DNA from: Glycine soja
Lineage: Eukaryota > Streptophyta > Magnoliopsida > Fabales > Fabaceae
Length of the DNA stretch: 64,000 nt
Reading direction: 5' to 3'
Assembly (NCBI RefSeq): GCF_004193775.1
Contig: NC_041008.1
Span: forward strand, 18,433,731 to 18,497,730
A program made the position numbers and the translations under genes. A model generated the notes under the pieces. That model was not told the DNA's origin, did not search any database, and worked only from the letters and a program-made list of their open reading frames with translations. Shown piece by piece: positions 11,101 to 31,995 of this stretch (position 1 is the first letter of the stretch; every line of letters begins with the position of its first letter).

Positions 11101-14100
11101 TTTTGTAATTAAATAAATAAAAAGAAATATTTTATTAATTAAAATAATAGTTTTGGTGTTTGAATTATAATTCTTCCTTTACGATTATAATTATGATATT
11201 GTTGTGTTTGACGGACCAATTGATGTTCTGGTGCGAATTGGTTGATAAAATTGAATGCTTTTGGTGTTTTCGTGTTTTTGGCCTATGATTTTGATTCCTT
11301 GATTTTGATATGATTATGTAAAATTATTTGAAGAGTTTTACTTTCCATGTTGTGAGAAATATTTTTTGTTAAATTGTTTGTATTTTGGACAAGATTTACT
11401 AGATTAACATTATAAATTGTTATATTGAGATCATGAAATTGTGAGTAAGTGACCAATTGAATATGTGATGAATTGTGAGATACATGTGTATTGAGATGTT
11501 GTGTGTATTGAGTTGTGAGCTATGAACCATACAATCACACGACTGTAAGATCCTTTAAGGACGACGAGTTAATGTGCGACGAGCATTGTAATGGGAACCA
11601 CAGGGGAAACCCAACCAGTTTAATCACTTTGACGCGCGATGAGAAAAAATTATTTTGAGAACAATTGAGGAGTCGTGTGTTTTATACAGTTCAAAGATAA
11701 GGTCTGCATACTTTTTCTGGGTTGGACCTGAATCAGGAGGGAGAGGCCCTGACGGACTCTTCGGAGTGTAGGCCTTGGGGGTAAATACACTCGGTTTGAA
11801 TGTTCCTTGAAGCCTATGCTGATCCCATATGATTGGAGCATTCTCGCAAAACAAAGAGACATTGACTGGTCTCCCTATGATCTTAACTAGGGAGAGTGAC
11901 TTGACTTATCAATGTGTGTGATCTGTCTTGTCATGTACTTCTGGGCGTCCGACGAGATTTTTCACTGACACGGTACGACATTGCATATAGGATTGAGTCT
12001 TAGTATATTTGTTGAGTGATATTGTGTATTAATTGAATTGATTGGTTGAGTGATATTGTGTTTTAATCCTTGAGTACATGAATGATGTGAAAATGTGTGA
12101 GACGTGTAGTGTTGTATGTGATGTTACGCGATAAGTGGTGGAATGACGTGAGTTGTGTTAAAGTAAGTTGTATTTCATTTATATGATATGTATATCTTTG
12201 TTGTCCCGTTTCTCTCTATAGTTAGGAATGTGATAACTAACTCCCGTGTGTTGTTTGTGTTTGGATCCAGTGATAATTTCAAACTTTTTGTTCGTGAGAG
12301 CAAATAGTTAGGTGGATGACTTTAAAGAACCTTGGCTAGAGAACATTGAGACACAACGCTCTCATAGAATGTGGCATTGGGGCATGATGTGCTGAACATG
12401 TTATTTTACTTTATTTTATTCTGCTGCTAAACTTGAATTCTTTTTTAAACTTGAACGACCTTGTTTTTTTTTTTTTTGAACGGCCAAAATTATATTAAAT
12501 ATATAATAGAAGATACATAGTACCAGAGGTACTACAAGAAGCCACAGGAGGTAGGATCTCCTGGGACAGAAAAGTAATTAAAATTATCCAACATCCCAAC
12601 AGAAACAATACAACCCAACCCAACAACACAAACACTACTTAAAAGCCAAAGCCATAGATGAGGACCATTGGTGAAAAGGAACAGTAAAATCCTTTTCCCA
12701 CCCCCTCATCCAAGACCAAGAGAGGAAAATTGTATTATCCAGCAGCTTCGAGATGACAAAAGGATGATTGTTGAAGATAATGTCATTTCTGAGCTTCCAT
12801 ATTGATGTTGTAGCTGCTATCCACCAAATTTTCCACCTTCTGTTAGTATCCTTCAATCCTGACATGGGAGAGTGCTGGAGGAAATTATCCATAGGCCTAC
12901 AATGGAGCACTCTAGGTTCCTTAACCCATGAGTGAAATTTTCTCCATAGAGGCATAACTTTATGACACAAGAAGAATAAGTGAGAGGCAGATTCAGCTTT
13001 GTTTTGACAAAAGGGGCATAGATCATTTTCAATGGTAACATGCCTCCTAATTAAATTATCCTTAGTGGGCAATCTGTCCCATAGAAGTCTCCAAGCAAAA
13101 ACTAGGGCTCTAGGAGGGATTTTGATGTTCCATAGGTGCTGGAAACCAAGACACTGATCTTCATCAAGATGTTCAGCTTTGACATGAAGATAGGCAGAAT
13201 TAGTAGAGAAAATTCCTTTAGGGTCAGCTCCCCACACCCAAGAGTCTTTCAAAGATGCAGATGGACTAATTGCAGCAGTTTGATCAATAAACTCTGAGGC
13301 TCTTCCCATTTCATTATCAAACAGATTGCGCCTCCAAGAAAAGCTCCATTCCCACCCAGATTCACAAAAGGATCCCATGCTTGCCACTGTCTGAAGTTTT
13401 TGAGATGAGACTTGATATAATTCAGGGAATTTATCTTTTAGCCTTGTCCCTCCTTCCACCCAAGAGTCCTCCCAAAAAAGAATTTGATCACCCCTACCCA
13501 GCTTCCAAATGAACTGCTTTGAAACATCTGCCATACTGCTGTGATTAATTGTGGACCTCAAATCAGACCACCAGTATGAGAAGTGTTGCCTTGTGGACCC
13601 CTCATCTAAGCCTCTCCATCCCCTGTACTTTGAAATTAAAATTCTATTCCACAGCTGATCTGGGTGCTGAAACATCATCCATTTCCATTTGATTAGGAGA
13701 GCTTTGTTGAAAGCTTTAATGTCTTTAACTCCCAATCCTCCCCTTTCTCTAGCAGCACACACTTGACTCCAAGCCACCCAAGCTATCTTCTTCCCTTCTT
13801 GGCTACCACCCCAAAGAAAATTTCTTTGAATGGTAGTGAGCTTGTTAATCATTGCTGAAGGGGCCCTGAAAAAAGACATATAAAACAAGGGCAGAGCTGT
13901 TAATACAGCATTAGTTAGGGTGATTCTACCAGCCATTGATATACTTCTCTGCCTCCATTTGTTCAATCTAGCCTCGAATTTATTGATAATAGGTTCCCAC
14001 ACCACCTTCCTTCTCGGATTAACACCTATAGGCAGCCCTAGGTAGCAGAAAGGAAGCTGTAGTGGTCCACAGTTCAAGAAATCAGCAGCACATCTGATCC

Positions 14101-16167
14101 ACTGTTCAGACTGACCAATTGCTCTGAGTTGGCTCTTAGCAAAATTGATTCTCAGGCCAGAAGCTATTTCAAAGCTTCTAAGAATAGCCTTGATAACACT
14201 AACATTCTCCATAGAAGCTTCCCCAAAGAAGATGGTGTCTTCCGCAAACTGGAGAATATTCACTGGGACCTTGTTCTTCCCTACCATAAAGCTGTGAAAT
14301 AAGTTTCTAGACACTGCTTCCCTCATCAATCCTGTTAACCCTTCAGCAACCAAGACAAATAACAAAGGGGCCAAGGGATCCCCTTGTCTCAATCCTCTTT
14401 GAGGCTTAAATTCTTCAGTTGGGCTTCCATTTACAAGGATGGATATTGAGGCTGATGCAAGGCATCCTTTAACCCAGCCAATCCACTTTTCATGGAACCC
14501 CATTCTTCTCATCATATAAAAGAGGAATTGCCAGGACACAGAGTCATAAGCTTTTTCAAAATCCACTTTAAACACCAAGCAAGGTTTCTTTAGCCTCCTA
14601 GCCTCCTCAACCACCTCACTAGCAATCAAGACTCCATGTAACAGCTGTCTGCCCTTAACAAATGCTGATTGTCTTTCATTAACAAGGTGATTCAGAACCT
14701 TACTTAGCCTATTAGATAGGATTTTAGCAATAATCTTGTATACACATCCTATAAGGGATATGGGTCTGAAGTGACTAATATGTTGAGGATCCCTGAGCTT
14801 AGGAATAAGAGCAATGAATGAAGAATTAAGGCCCTTAGGAAAAGCAGCATTCACATGAAATTCTGCTAAAAACCTTAAGAAATCAGGTTTCAACTCATTC
14901 CAAAAATGCTTGATAAATCTAAAATTAAGTCCATCTGGCCCTGGGCTTTTGTCATTGCCACAAGCCCACACTACAGAATATATCTCCTCCTCTTTAAATG
15001 GCTCAACCATCAAATCTCTCTGGATTGGGTGCAGGACATTAAAAGCAACTCCATCTAAGTTGGGTCTGAGCAGATGAGGTTCAAAAAATCTGCTCTGAAA
15101 ATGATGCATTACCTCAGCCTTAATCATGTTAGGGTTTTCTACCCAAGAACCATCAATCAACAGTCCCCTCACAACATTTCTCCTTCTGCTGTAATTAATA
15201 ATTCTGTGAAAATATGAAGTATTGTTGTCTCCCTCTTTAATCCACTTGCTTCTAGATTTCTGTCTTACAAAGGACTCATAGATAGTTGCCTTTTCCCAAA
15301 GATCAGCTTGAGTCTTCTTGAGCTCCTGGATTTGCTGATCAGAAGGTTGTGCTGATAGTGAGTTCTCCAGATCATTTAGCTTTTGCTGAATCTGCTTGAC
15401 TTTGTTACCCAAGTCTCCAAAGTTTTCTTTACTCCAGTTTTTCAATCTTTGCTTGAGGGTCTAAAGTTTGCATTTCAACACATATCCACCCCACCCGGTA
15501 GGTTGAGATTCAGACCAGCAATCCCTCACCACCTTGTGATAATCTTTGTTCATTAACCAACCATCATACACCTTAAAAGGCTTAGGGCCCCAATCAATGC
15601 ATTTAGATTGCATAATGATAGGACAGTGATCAGAATAATTTCTTTCAAGGATAAATTGAGAGCTATCAGGCCACTTAGATAACCATGCATCAGAGTGAGT
15701 TGCCACTCTCTTTCTCTGTTTGGATGATGAGTTGGGCTATTTCATCCGATACCCCAGAGAGGAGAATCATGTCATCTCCGAGAAATCTGGTACGAATTGT
15801 ACCCCAATTCCCAAGCAATACGATCTTCTAGAGTCTCCACTGCCATAACCTCCTTTAACTTCCCCACCCAAGCATCATTACACCAAAGTCCCCTACCTGT
15901 GTACAGGGTAAGCATTATAGATGGTATTACAGCTTCGTTGCTCCTCTTATGGCCTAAAAGCTTCCCCATAGTCGTCACTTCCACATACGATCTCCGAAAA
16001 TGTTTCTGATAAATTTTATTTGGTAACAGTGTAGTGAATGTGAACCTTTTACCCACGTGAATTTGTTTAAGTGATTTGGAAAAAAATGATTTAATAAAAT
16101 TCCAGATTTTTATATCTTTTTCTTGATTATATGTATGTTGGGGTAGAGGGTATCACACACCCTCCGA

Positions 16168-16205
<38 letters not shown>

Positions 16206-19200
16206 AAAATTTTGAAAGCTAAGAGACTACAACATTCAAAGTCCTTCAGCATGTTTGACTACAGAGCCAATTCTCATCTCAGAAACAGACAAAATGCTAG
16301 TGGAAAACATAGCCAACTCTGCAGAGAAACTATAGAAAGGAATTTCTGGAAGTTGATAATAAATAATGTATAATAATACCTGCAAAAATGAGAACTTGAA
16401 TTCTTCAGTTTCAAGCAACTGTTCAGTTTCAATGAAATTAGCAGAGTCACCTTCAAGGTTAGCTCCTCTTCTCCACATTCTTGTTCCTATGTCAGTATGT
16501 TCACATATTATAATGAGCTATTACAGACTTATAACACTTATTATAAGAAGCATTTTTGGGCATCTTACCTAGACGCCGTGTACATCTTCTTGAAAATAAG
16601 GTCACTGTAGCATTTGAGTCTTTTAGCTTCAGCTCTGCTACTTGAAAGCTTAAGCCCAGTTAAGGGAGAACAGTAGTGGCTTCTTATAGTGAACACATAG
16701 TTCATTTTCATCATTTTTTTGGTATTGACTTTATGTGGAGAGCATATGCACACACACAAAAAAATAAAAAATAAAAAGAAACAGAAGGGGCAGGGACGGG
16801 GATGGAGCATAGGTAATTTAGACTTCAGGATATTCCCTTGTACTATGGGCACGATGAATTTGTCAACCTGCCATCATAAAGATAGGTGTTACGAAGACAA
16901 CCACATGATCATACTAAGAATGAAAAACGAAGTTCATTAAAACTTTGAACCCTTTTTCTTTATAAATAAAATACATCCTTTTATTAGTGAAACTAAAAGC
17001 ATTTATACTTAAGCAAACTGGAAGAACAGCCAAATATTCTAACCTTCAACTCAATAAGCTCCTCCAAAAGATGTTTGTTCCAGACAAATCGAGGGTCAGC
17101 CTGAAATACAAATAGAAAAATGAAACCTAAAGCTTTTATAGAGTTTTTACTGATAATTGCATTAAATGGTGCCGATGGGATCAAGAGGCCTTTATTTGAT
17201 CTTTACTAATCTAGAATTAAATGCATCAGAGGAATGGTCCAAAAAGGACATAATATAACACATTTCAATAACATTAACTAATCAGTAAAATAATGGATCA
17301 AAATGAAGTAGTATAACCAGAATGAAACAAGATATACATGAAAATTAACTGAAACATAAAAAATCATTCAATTATGCATGAACAGAATGTTGGCGAAGGA
17401 AAGCTTCACTCTTAATAAAAATATGAAAAAGTAAATTTCAAATCACTTAATGATTTGATGACAATTATTCTCAGAAGATCAAGAATTATGTCAACCAACC
17501 TGCTTCCAGATTGGCTTACTTGTCCAGCCTTCTACTAACTTGCTTCTTCTATGCAAGCTGGTGGACACGAATTACATTTTATGAATATCAACCCTGGAAC
17601 GGTATCAATATGATATGAATAAGATCATAATAAACCAGAAAATTCAAGTCTGTGGTTCTTACTTTAATGTAATATCTGTTTCATATGAATAGTACAAGCC
17701 TGGCATTGACTCCACTACTTTTAATAGGGTCAGGAAGAAAGTCTCATCCTTTTTCTGCAGAAAGATAGTACACATAAGATGTACTAAATGTGGATCACAT
17801 GCATTTTAATGATGTCTGAATGAATTCTGACTATATAAGTCCTTACTTCTTGAGCAGTTGAAAACCTCAAAGCTTCATTACATGCAAGTAATCTCATGGA
17901 CATCAAGCGATATACTGGAAAGCCAAGGAAACTTCCAACTTCCTTCCGAGAAGTTATTACAATAGCATAAGTTCCTACATCCATGCACATAATGTTGAGC
18001 CTTAACGAGTATAAAGGAAGTTATGTTGTTAGACTTGGTAACCTTCAGAAAAAAGTTTGTGTTCATCTCAATCATTTAGCTTGCTCAACTTCTTTTTGCT
18101 AAAGCAGATGCAGTGAACATGATTTACTTGAGAAAAAGGCTAAATATTAGACATACATCCTTAACAAGAAAGGTGAAAGAACAACAATTGCACGATCAAT
18201 CAGAGCCTACATTTAGCAAAAAACTATGGCTATATATTATGTACAATATTGAAGTGCAAACAGGATTAGATTTACTTCTTCCCTGGCCAACAAAAACCTT
18301 AACCAAATAAAGATCCTCAAGAAGGACTAGGACAGGATTAAATGTTAATACCATCCAATCTAGCATGTTCACATCCAAAGGTACAAATGAGTCATTGTGA
18401 AAATAAATGCAAATACAATTATGCTTAAAAATTTGACACAATAACCCTGCAAACGCACGTAAAAGACAAAAGTGTTCTCCAATTCAAAATAACCATTTTT
18501 TTTGGTCGGCCCAATTCAAAATAACCATGTTTTGCAAGAAGTTTATGGTAGTGCCATTGTGCAGTAAAATTTATCGCAAAACTGTGGCAGGCTCCTGGAC
18601 AGTTTTATTATATAAGTAGTAGACAGCTCAAGATAAGCATAACTACCTACAACCAATCTTATGGTTCCCACCACACCATAAATTGTAGATGTCCTCAATG
18701 GACTTCCAGAGAATGTGTCACCTGCAAAGAACAAGAAAAATCATAAAAATAGAAATAATTACAACAAAATGGTCAATATCAAATACGTTTTTATAATTGC
18801 TTAATTAGCAATCAACCATACATGGAACTGAAACTAAATAACCAAGTAAGATCCAACCAAACCTCAACAGGTAAGAAACAATAACCTTTGACTAAAACCA
18901 TTTCATAAATGTGTAAATGGACATATTCAGTATATAATACTACACACGATCTTGCCAAAAGCAACATCCACAAAGACACCAAATATACTTCATATCCACA
19001 ATTAAACGATCTATTCTTAAAATTCCAAGACCCCCAATTTTTTTTGTTTTTCAACTTAGAAAATAAATGAACTTTTCAACTTATTTTCTCTGATCAACAC
19101 AACAACAACAACAATAAGTAACAAACTTCACAGAACATTTCCTGCATTTTCTATGCAACCAATCAAGAAATTTTGAAGCTTCGATTCAGAAAAGAAGATT

Positions 19201-19368
19201 ACCATCATCATCAAATACATTGATGCTGCCATCAAGACGGTTAATCCAGAAGCCATGGTTGGGGGATTGATGAGATTTGATCACGAACTTGTCCTGAAAC
19301 TCGAGCAGTTCCAGCTCATCGTAAAGCTTGAATCTTTCGGGTGAACTCGAAGGGGGTTCAATGTCCAT
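8151..19368 (-). CDS. SAC8: SAC-domain phosphoinositide phosphatase (SAC6/7/8 type, membrane-anchored)
   Basis: Twenty exons read leftward: 19203-19368, 18647-18721, 17847-17974, 17663-17754, 17500-17557, 17044-17100, 16834-16867, 16569-16649, 16380-16486, 10814-10900, 10635-10712, 10202-10266, 9921-10019, 9708-9807, 9475-9583, 9323-9395, 9147-9240, 8969-9055, 8371-8437, 8151-8278. All phases fit and give 594 residues, close to the family length. The SAC domain is recognisable (IYGVVGTIRL, VITSRKEVGSFLGFPVYR, RRCTRRLGTRMWRRGANLEG, FIETEQLL, ARGSIPLLWEQ, VPFDFHHYCG). The catalytic CX5RT loop is NCIDSLDRT with Cys398 and Arg404; the second Cys of the usual CXDC is Ser. Two hydrophobic segments (about 531-550 and 560-578) fit the C-terminal ER/Golgi anchor of Sac1-like enzymes, which dephosphorylate PI4P. 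Intron 9 is 5.5 kb and holds nested transposons; intron 7 looks U12-type; intron 17 has a GC donor. SAC8 is the best match I recall; SAC6 or SAC7 remain possible. Confidence 0.9.
12464..16005 (-). mobile_element. LINE (L1-like non-LTR retrotransposon), internally deleted
   Basis: A T-run at 12464-12477 is the poly(A) tail of a minus-strand LINE. A 3' UTR of about 160 bases precedes the stop of a long RT ORF (to 12635). The 5' end is near 16005, where the sequence returns to element X. The target duplication is not resolved. The insertion lies in element X, itself inside SAC intron 9, in the same orientation as the SAC gene. Confidence 0.85.
12635..16005 (-). pseudogene. LINE ORF2: gag-like DUF4283 piece, endonuclease C-terminus, reverse transcriptase, zf-RVT
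   Basis: From 16005 leftward: a piece resembling the DUF4283 gag-like domain of plant LINEs (AWELGYNSYQI, about 15720-15960); then, after an internal deletion around 15715-15730, the endonuclease C-terminus with SDHCPI (15461-15706); a TAG stop near 15455; then 936 open codons. The RT shows PGPDGLNFRFIKHFW, VDFEKAYDSVSWQFL and GLRQGDPLAPLLFVLV. The catalytic block reads FAEDT (14239-14253) where FADD is expected, so one metal-binding Asp is Glu. The C-terminal zinc-binding RT motif (LCPFCQNKAESASHLFFLC) follows. Loss of most of the endonuclease, the stop and the D-to-E change make it non-functional. Intact plant L1 ORF2 proteins copy their RNA at a nicked target. Confidence 0.9.
16168..16203. 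repeat. (CT)n(TA)n microsatellite
   Basis: About nine CT units directly followed by about nine TA units, at the outer edge of element X inside SAC intron 9. Likely polymorphic in length. Confidence 0.95.
16650..16833 (-). other. Probable U12-type (AT-AA) intron in the SAC gene
   Basis: The exons coding VDKFIVPIVQG and FQVAELKLKDSN are separated by 184 bases with no usable GT-AG. Read on the minus strand the intron would begin ATATCCTG, fitting the U12 5' splice consensus, and near its end carries CCCTTAACT, fitting the U12 branch site, with about 10 bases from branch A to the junction. The reading frame requires the end at ...GGGCTTAA, which gives Ser at the junction. The exact boundary could shift by a base or two. 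Confidence 0.6.
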
Positions 19369-20794
19369 TGTCAAATAATTGCAGAAACAAGACAACCCCA
19401 GAAGCAATTTAACAAGACAGCACTATTAAGACAGTTTTTTTGTCACAATGATGAGAAAGTCACAAGGAACAAACAACCCCTTCCTCTTCAACAACCAAGC
19501 ACAAATTTGATGACTTTTTGCAGTATATTACCATCATACCCTCCCTAATATTCGTAAACCAAATCATCCACCAAGTGACGTGTTTGATTTAGTTTATTGA
19601 GAAATATAATAATGCATTGCCCACTGCATCTGCATGAATCAATTGACGCTTAAGTTGTTTAAGGTTAACAAGAAATATCGTTTTGATTTCTGGTTATATA
19701 AAAATACAAATAAATGAAAGAAAATTTTTATTGGTCTATAATAATTTTATCTGCCAACAAAATTGTCTCTTACAAAATACATTTATAATTAATCACGAAA
19801 TGAAAAATTAACATACCAGAACAATTATACTTGACAACTATGCTAGAATTTTAATATATATGACACATATTTTCTTTATTTTAATTGTTTTGGTAGTTTC
19901 ATGTATAGTTTAAATAATTTTGGCATTAGGAAAAGGATAGGACTATATGATAGCAGTGATGTCTAATTCAACCTATGGAATGTTCCATGTTCCCTTCCCT
20001 GTTATAATCGCTGTTAGAATTTAACGAAATTGGTGAATGTCTTTTTTTTCTTTCAAGCGATGTCCCGTTAATAAATAGATTTGTTTAAGTTTATTGCAGA
20101 GTGAATTAATTAAGCTTAGTCGCGTTTCTTATGTAAGAAGCGATTGTTTATGAAAAAAGTTAATATATTCTTAAAAAATAATAATTTAATGGTGAAATAA
20201 AATGAAGTATAAATAAAAAAACTTAAATACTTTTTTAATCCTTATAATTTAATTTTTTTTCTTTTTTACTTTCAAATTATATTTATTTTATTTTTTGTCT
20301 AGATAACTATTTAAAAAGTACCTTCTCAAGCACCCACTGTTTGTGAGCATCATGTAAATTTCAATCTAAATCCTCGTTAAATAAGACTTGTATTATACAT
20401 GATTTATTCTTGTTTCTTTTTTACATTTCTGAAGCATAAAGAGATTGACAGTTTTTCTTATCTTATAATATGTCTTCTACAAATCTAAACTTTTTTTGAA
20501 AAAATATAAAGATAAATTCTCTTCCACCCACGTATGGGACCCGTCACCCGTGTGTGCAAGTGCCACAAGTAGTCTCATTTTCAATCATGAAATACTCCAC
20601 AACTATGTTTCTATAGTATGATAGGAAGTTACATTGTTCAAAATCTAAGAGTTTCATATGATTTTGACATCATAAACCAATGCTCTCTTATTCATTCCCG
20701 TGGTACCAAAAAGTTGCAAATTGTTGACAACCCCCGAAAAAAAAAAAAAAAGAAAGTCCTGAATTTTAACTTGTCCTGATTACTTTTTGTAGCG
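19369..20794. other. SAC gene promoter region / beta-glucosidase 3' flank
   Basis: AT-rich gap between the SAC start codon (19366-19368, minus) and the beta-glucosidase stop (20795-20797, minus). It should contain the SAC promoter and 5' UTR and the neighbour's 3' UTR. An A-run lies at 20738-20752. No gene or clear element seen. Confidence 0.5.
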
Positions 20795-29576
<8,782 letters not shown>

Positions 29577-30444
29577 TGTTTCTGCTTTGTGCTGTGTTCT
29601 GTTTTCTGACAATCAAATTCTACAATGTTTATGCTTCTTTGGTCAACGCTACTTTATTTATCGAGTAAACAACTATTTTAGTCTCCTAAAGTATATAGCG
29701 CTGTCATGTTAATAAAAAAATCAGAAAATTTCAAATAAGTTCCTGAAAATATAATTTTTCAATTACATTGGTCCAAAATTAATAAAAAAATACGACCTAA
29801 GTAATAATATTAACATATACTTAGAATCAAAATGACAGAAAATGATTAAGTTTAAAGACTTAAACGAAACAACTGTACTGTAAACAAGAGAAACTTATTT
29901 TGAATTTTTTATATTTTTTTTAATTTCAAGACTAATTAAATGAATCAACAGTAAACACGAGAAAGTTACTTATTTTTTTATTTATTTCAAGACAAATATC
30001 ACGTTATACTTTCAGATACTAATGATGGTTTATATTCTTATTTATTCTATGACCCTTAAAACTGCATGTGATATGATCTTGTTCCACATGCACCTAAGAT
30101 TCCATGGAAGAATATTAAATTTTAACTACAGCACACGGATCCTCTTCAGCTCCTTTCCATCCAGCATAGAACTCAATTACTGTTGAGAATTGAGAAGTTC
30201 AATTGACTATACATGTTTGTACAAGTATTGGAACTGTACTGCACTATACTGTTATTCGTATTTTTAAATTGGAATGAGCCAATTTGTTTTCCCTTAATAA
30301 TTTGCAAACCTATATAATATTTTTTGTAAAGCAGAATAAGCCACTTTGAAGCACATTATAAATGTTTTTAGTTATTGATGTAAAGCACTAATTTTATCAA
30401 TGTTTAATTTTTTGTAAAGTATATATGTACGGGTGTTTGAAGGT
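29577..30444 (-). promoter_or_regulatory. Beta-glucosidase upstream region with possible TATA and W-box
   Basis: On the minus strand ATAAATAAAG lies at 29652-29662, about 80 bases before the start codon, and TTGACC (a W-box core) at 29641-29646. Both are short motifs and only suggestive. The rest of the region is AT-rich without ORFs. Confidence 0.35.
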
Positions 30445-30734
30445 TATAACATCTCATTTTTCGTAAAATAAATTAAAAATAATTTTTATTTAAAAATAAA
30501 TAATTTTTTAAAAAAATAATGAGGTTTTTATAATTAAATAAATAAGAAGAAATAATTTTATTAATTAAAATAATGGTTTAAAGGAAAATAAAAAGAATAT
30601 TTTATTTATTTATTTGATAGGAAAATAGAGACATATTAGGTCAGTTTTCAAACCGACGTCTTTATGCTTTTTTTTCCTCTCAATTTCGTTTTCCCTTCCT
30701 TCTCCAAACCCGTCTATTTCTCTCGCATACACCC

Positions 30735-31045
30735 AAACCTGTCTAAGTAAAACGACTATCCTAGACTCATTAACCATTGGATCGTTGGGAAATTTGAGCA
30801 CCATGTTTGAAACATATTTTCGCACATACTCACCGTTGAGGAATTTGAAATAAGTCTTTGGTGAGGGGAATGTCCCTCGCACATAGCTTTTTGTTTTTCC
30901 CGCAGACACTCAAACCTATCTCGGTAAAATTATGATCTCATAATCGTTAACCATTGGATTGTCGTGAAATTTGGACACCAGGTTCGAAATGCATTTCCGC
31001 ACATCTCCATCATTGGAATTTGCCACGTAATGTTTGTGGAGGGAG
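30735..31045. repeat. Tandem duplication inside element X copy 2 (unit about 175 bases)
   Basis: The block around AACCATTGGATCGTTGGGAAATTTG (about 30735-30870) recurs as AACCATTGGATTGTCGTGAAATTTG (about 30910-31045) with roughly three-quarters identity. The short minus ORF across it (30610-30909) has no known relatives and I do not call it a gene. Confidence 0.65.
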
Positions 31046-31450
31046 AAATTATCATCACACGTAGACAGTGAACTAGAGGTTCCAATCCCTTCTTCTCTCG
31101 AACGCTTGGAAACCCTAACAGAGCAAGCAGATGAAAAGTTTGAGAAATTTCAGGGAACTACTAGAGATGCCGCTATCACTGCCAGAATACATATGTGAGC
31201 CCGCTTAGAGGTAAGGGATAAGTTTATCGCAATTGGGGTTAGAATGAACATGTGTAAGGATCGTTAGAGAACCAAATTGAGGTTTATTTTGGTATGTTTA
31301 TTATATTAAAATTCTTCCTATATGATTGTGTGAAATTATTTGAGGGGTTTTACTCCCCATGTTGTGAGAAGCATTTTTGTTTAAATTGTTTATACTTTGG
31401 ACAAGATTTGCTAGATTGACATGATATATTATTATATTGATATTATGAAA

Positions 31451-31995
31451 TTGTGATTCAATTTGTGAGTAAGTAACAAATTGAACCTGTGATGAATTGT
31501 GAGTTACATGTGTATTGAGATGTTGTATGTACTGAGTTATGAGCTATGAACTGTGCAATCACACAATTGTAAAATTCTTTAAGGGCAACGAGTTTTTGTG
31601 CGACGAGTATTGTGATGGAATCCACTGTGCGAACCCGACGAATTGAATCACTTTGAGGCATGACGAGTTAAAATGATTTTGAAAACAATTGAGTAGTTAT
31701 GTGTATTACTTTGGGATAACATGTTACTTTGGGATTATACCATTGTGATTGAGACTGAGTGTATGTGATAAATTGAATATGTATTGACTTGTAATATATA
31801 TGTCCATTGAGGTGTTGTGTGCATTGAGTTGTGAGCTATGAATCGTACAATCACACGACTATAAAACCCTTTAAGGACGACGAGTTAATGTACGACGAAT
31901 ATTGTGATGGGAACCACTGTGGGGACCCGACGAGTTTAATCACAAGCATGATGAGATAAAATTATTTTGAGAATAATTGAGGAGTCATATGTTTT
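31451..31995. repeat. Tandem duplication inside element X copy 2 (unit about 290 bases)
   Basis: The module GAGCTATGAA..CAATCACAC..CTTTAAGG..CGACGAG..GTGATGG(G/A)A..CCCGACGA occurs at about 31451-31703 and again at 31759-31995. Element X copy 1 has this module only once (about 11480-11650). Confidence 0.75.

Larger units (their letters stand above)
11019..16157. mobile_element. Solo-LTR-like element X, copy 1, interrupted by a LINE
   Basis: Starts TATAACATCCCATTTTT and ends GGGGTAGAGGGTATCACA, the same ends as copy 2 at 30445-32929. 11019-12463 aligns to copy 2 in order (AAATAAATTAAAAAT block, the CGACGAGTT module, the GGAGGGAGAGGCCCTGA block), and 16006-16157 matches its last ~130 bases (AGTGAATGTGA...CTTTTACC). 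CACC occurs immediately outside both ends, a possible partial target duplication. Relative to copy 2 it lacks about 0.7 kb after the first 150 bases and one internal repeat unit. It has no ORF. TATAACATCCC...GGGTATCACA resembles degenerate TGTAACACCC...GGGTGTTACA LTR ends, so a solo LTR is the best guess. It lies in SAC intron 9. Confidence 0.65.

Noticed and set aside
15772..16056. Whole ORF starting MGKRFTFTT taken as a LINE N-terminus
   Set aside because: Its first ~17 codons (16006-16056) match the tail of element X, so only the part below about 16005 belongs to the LINE.
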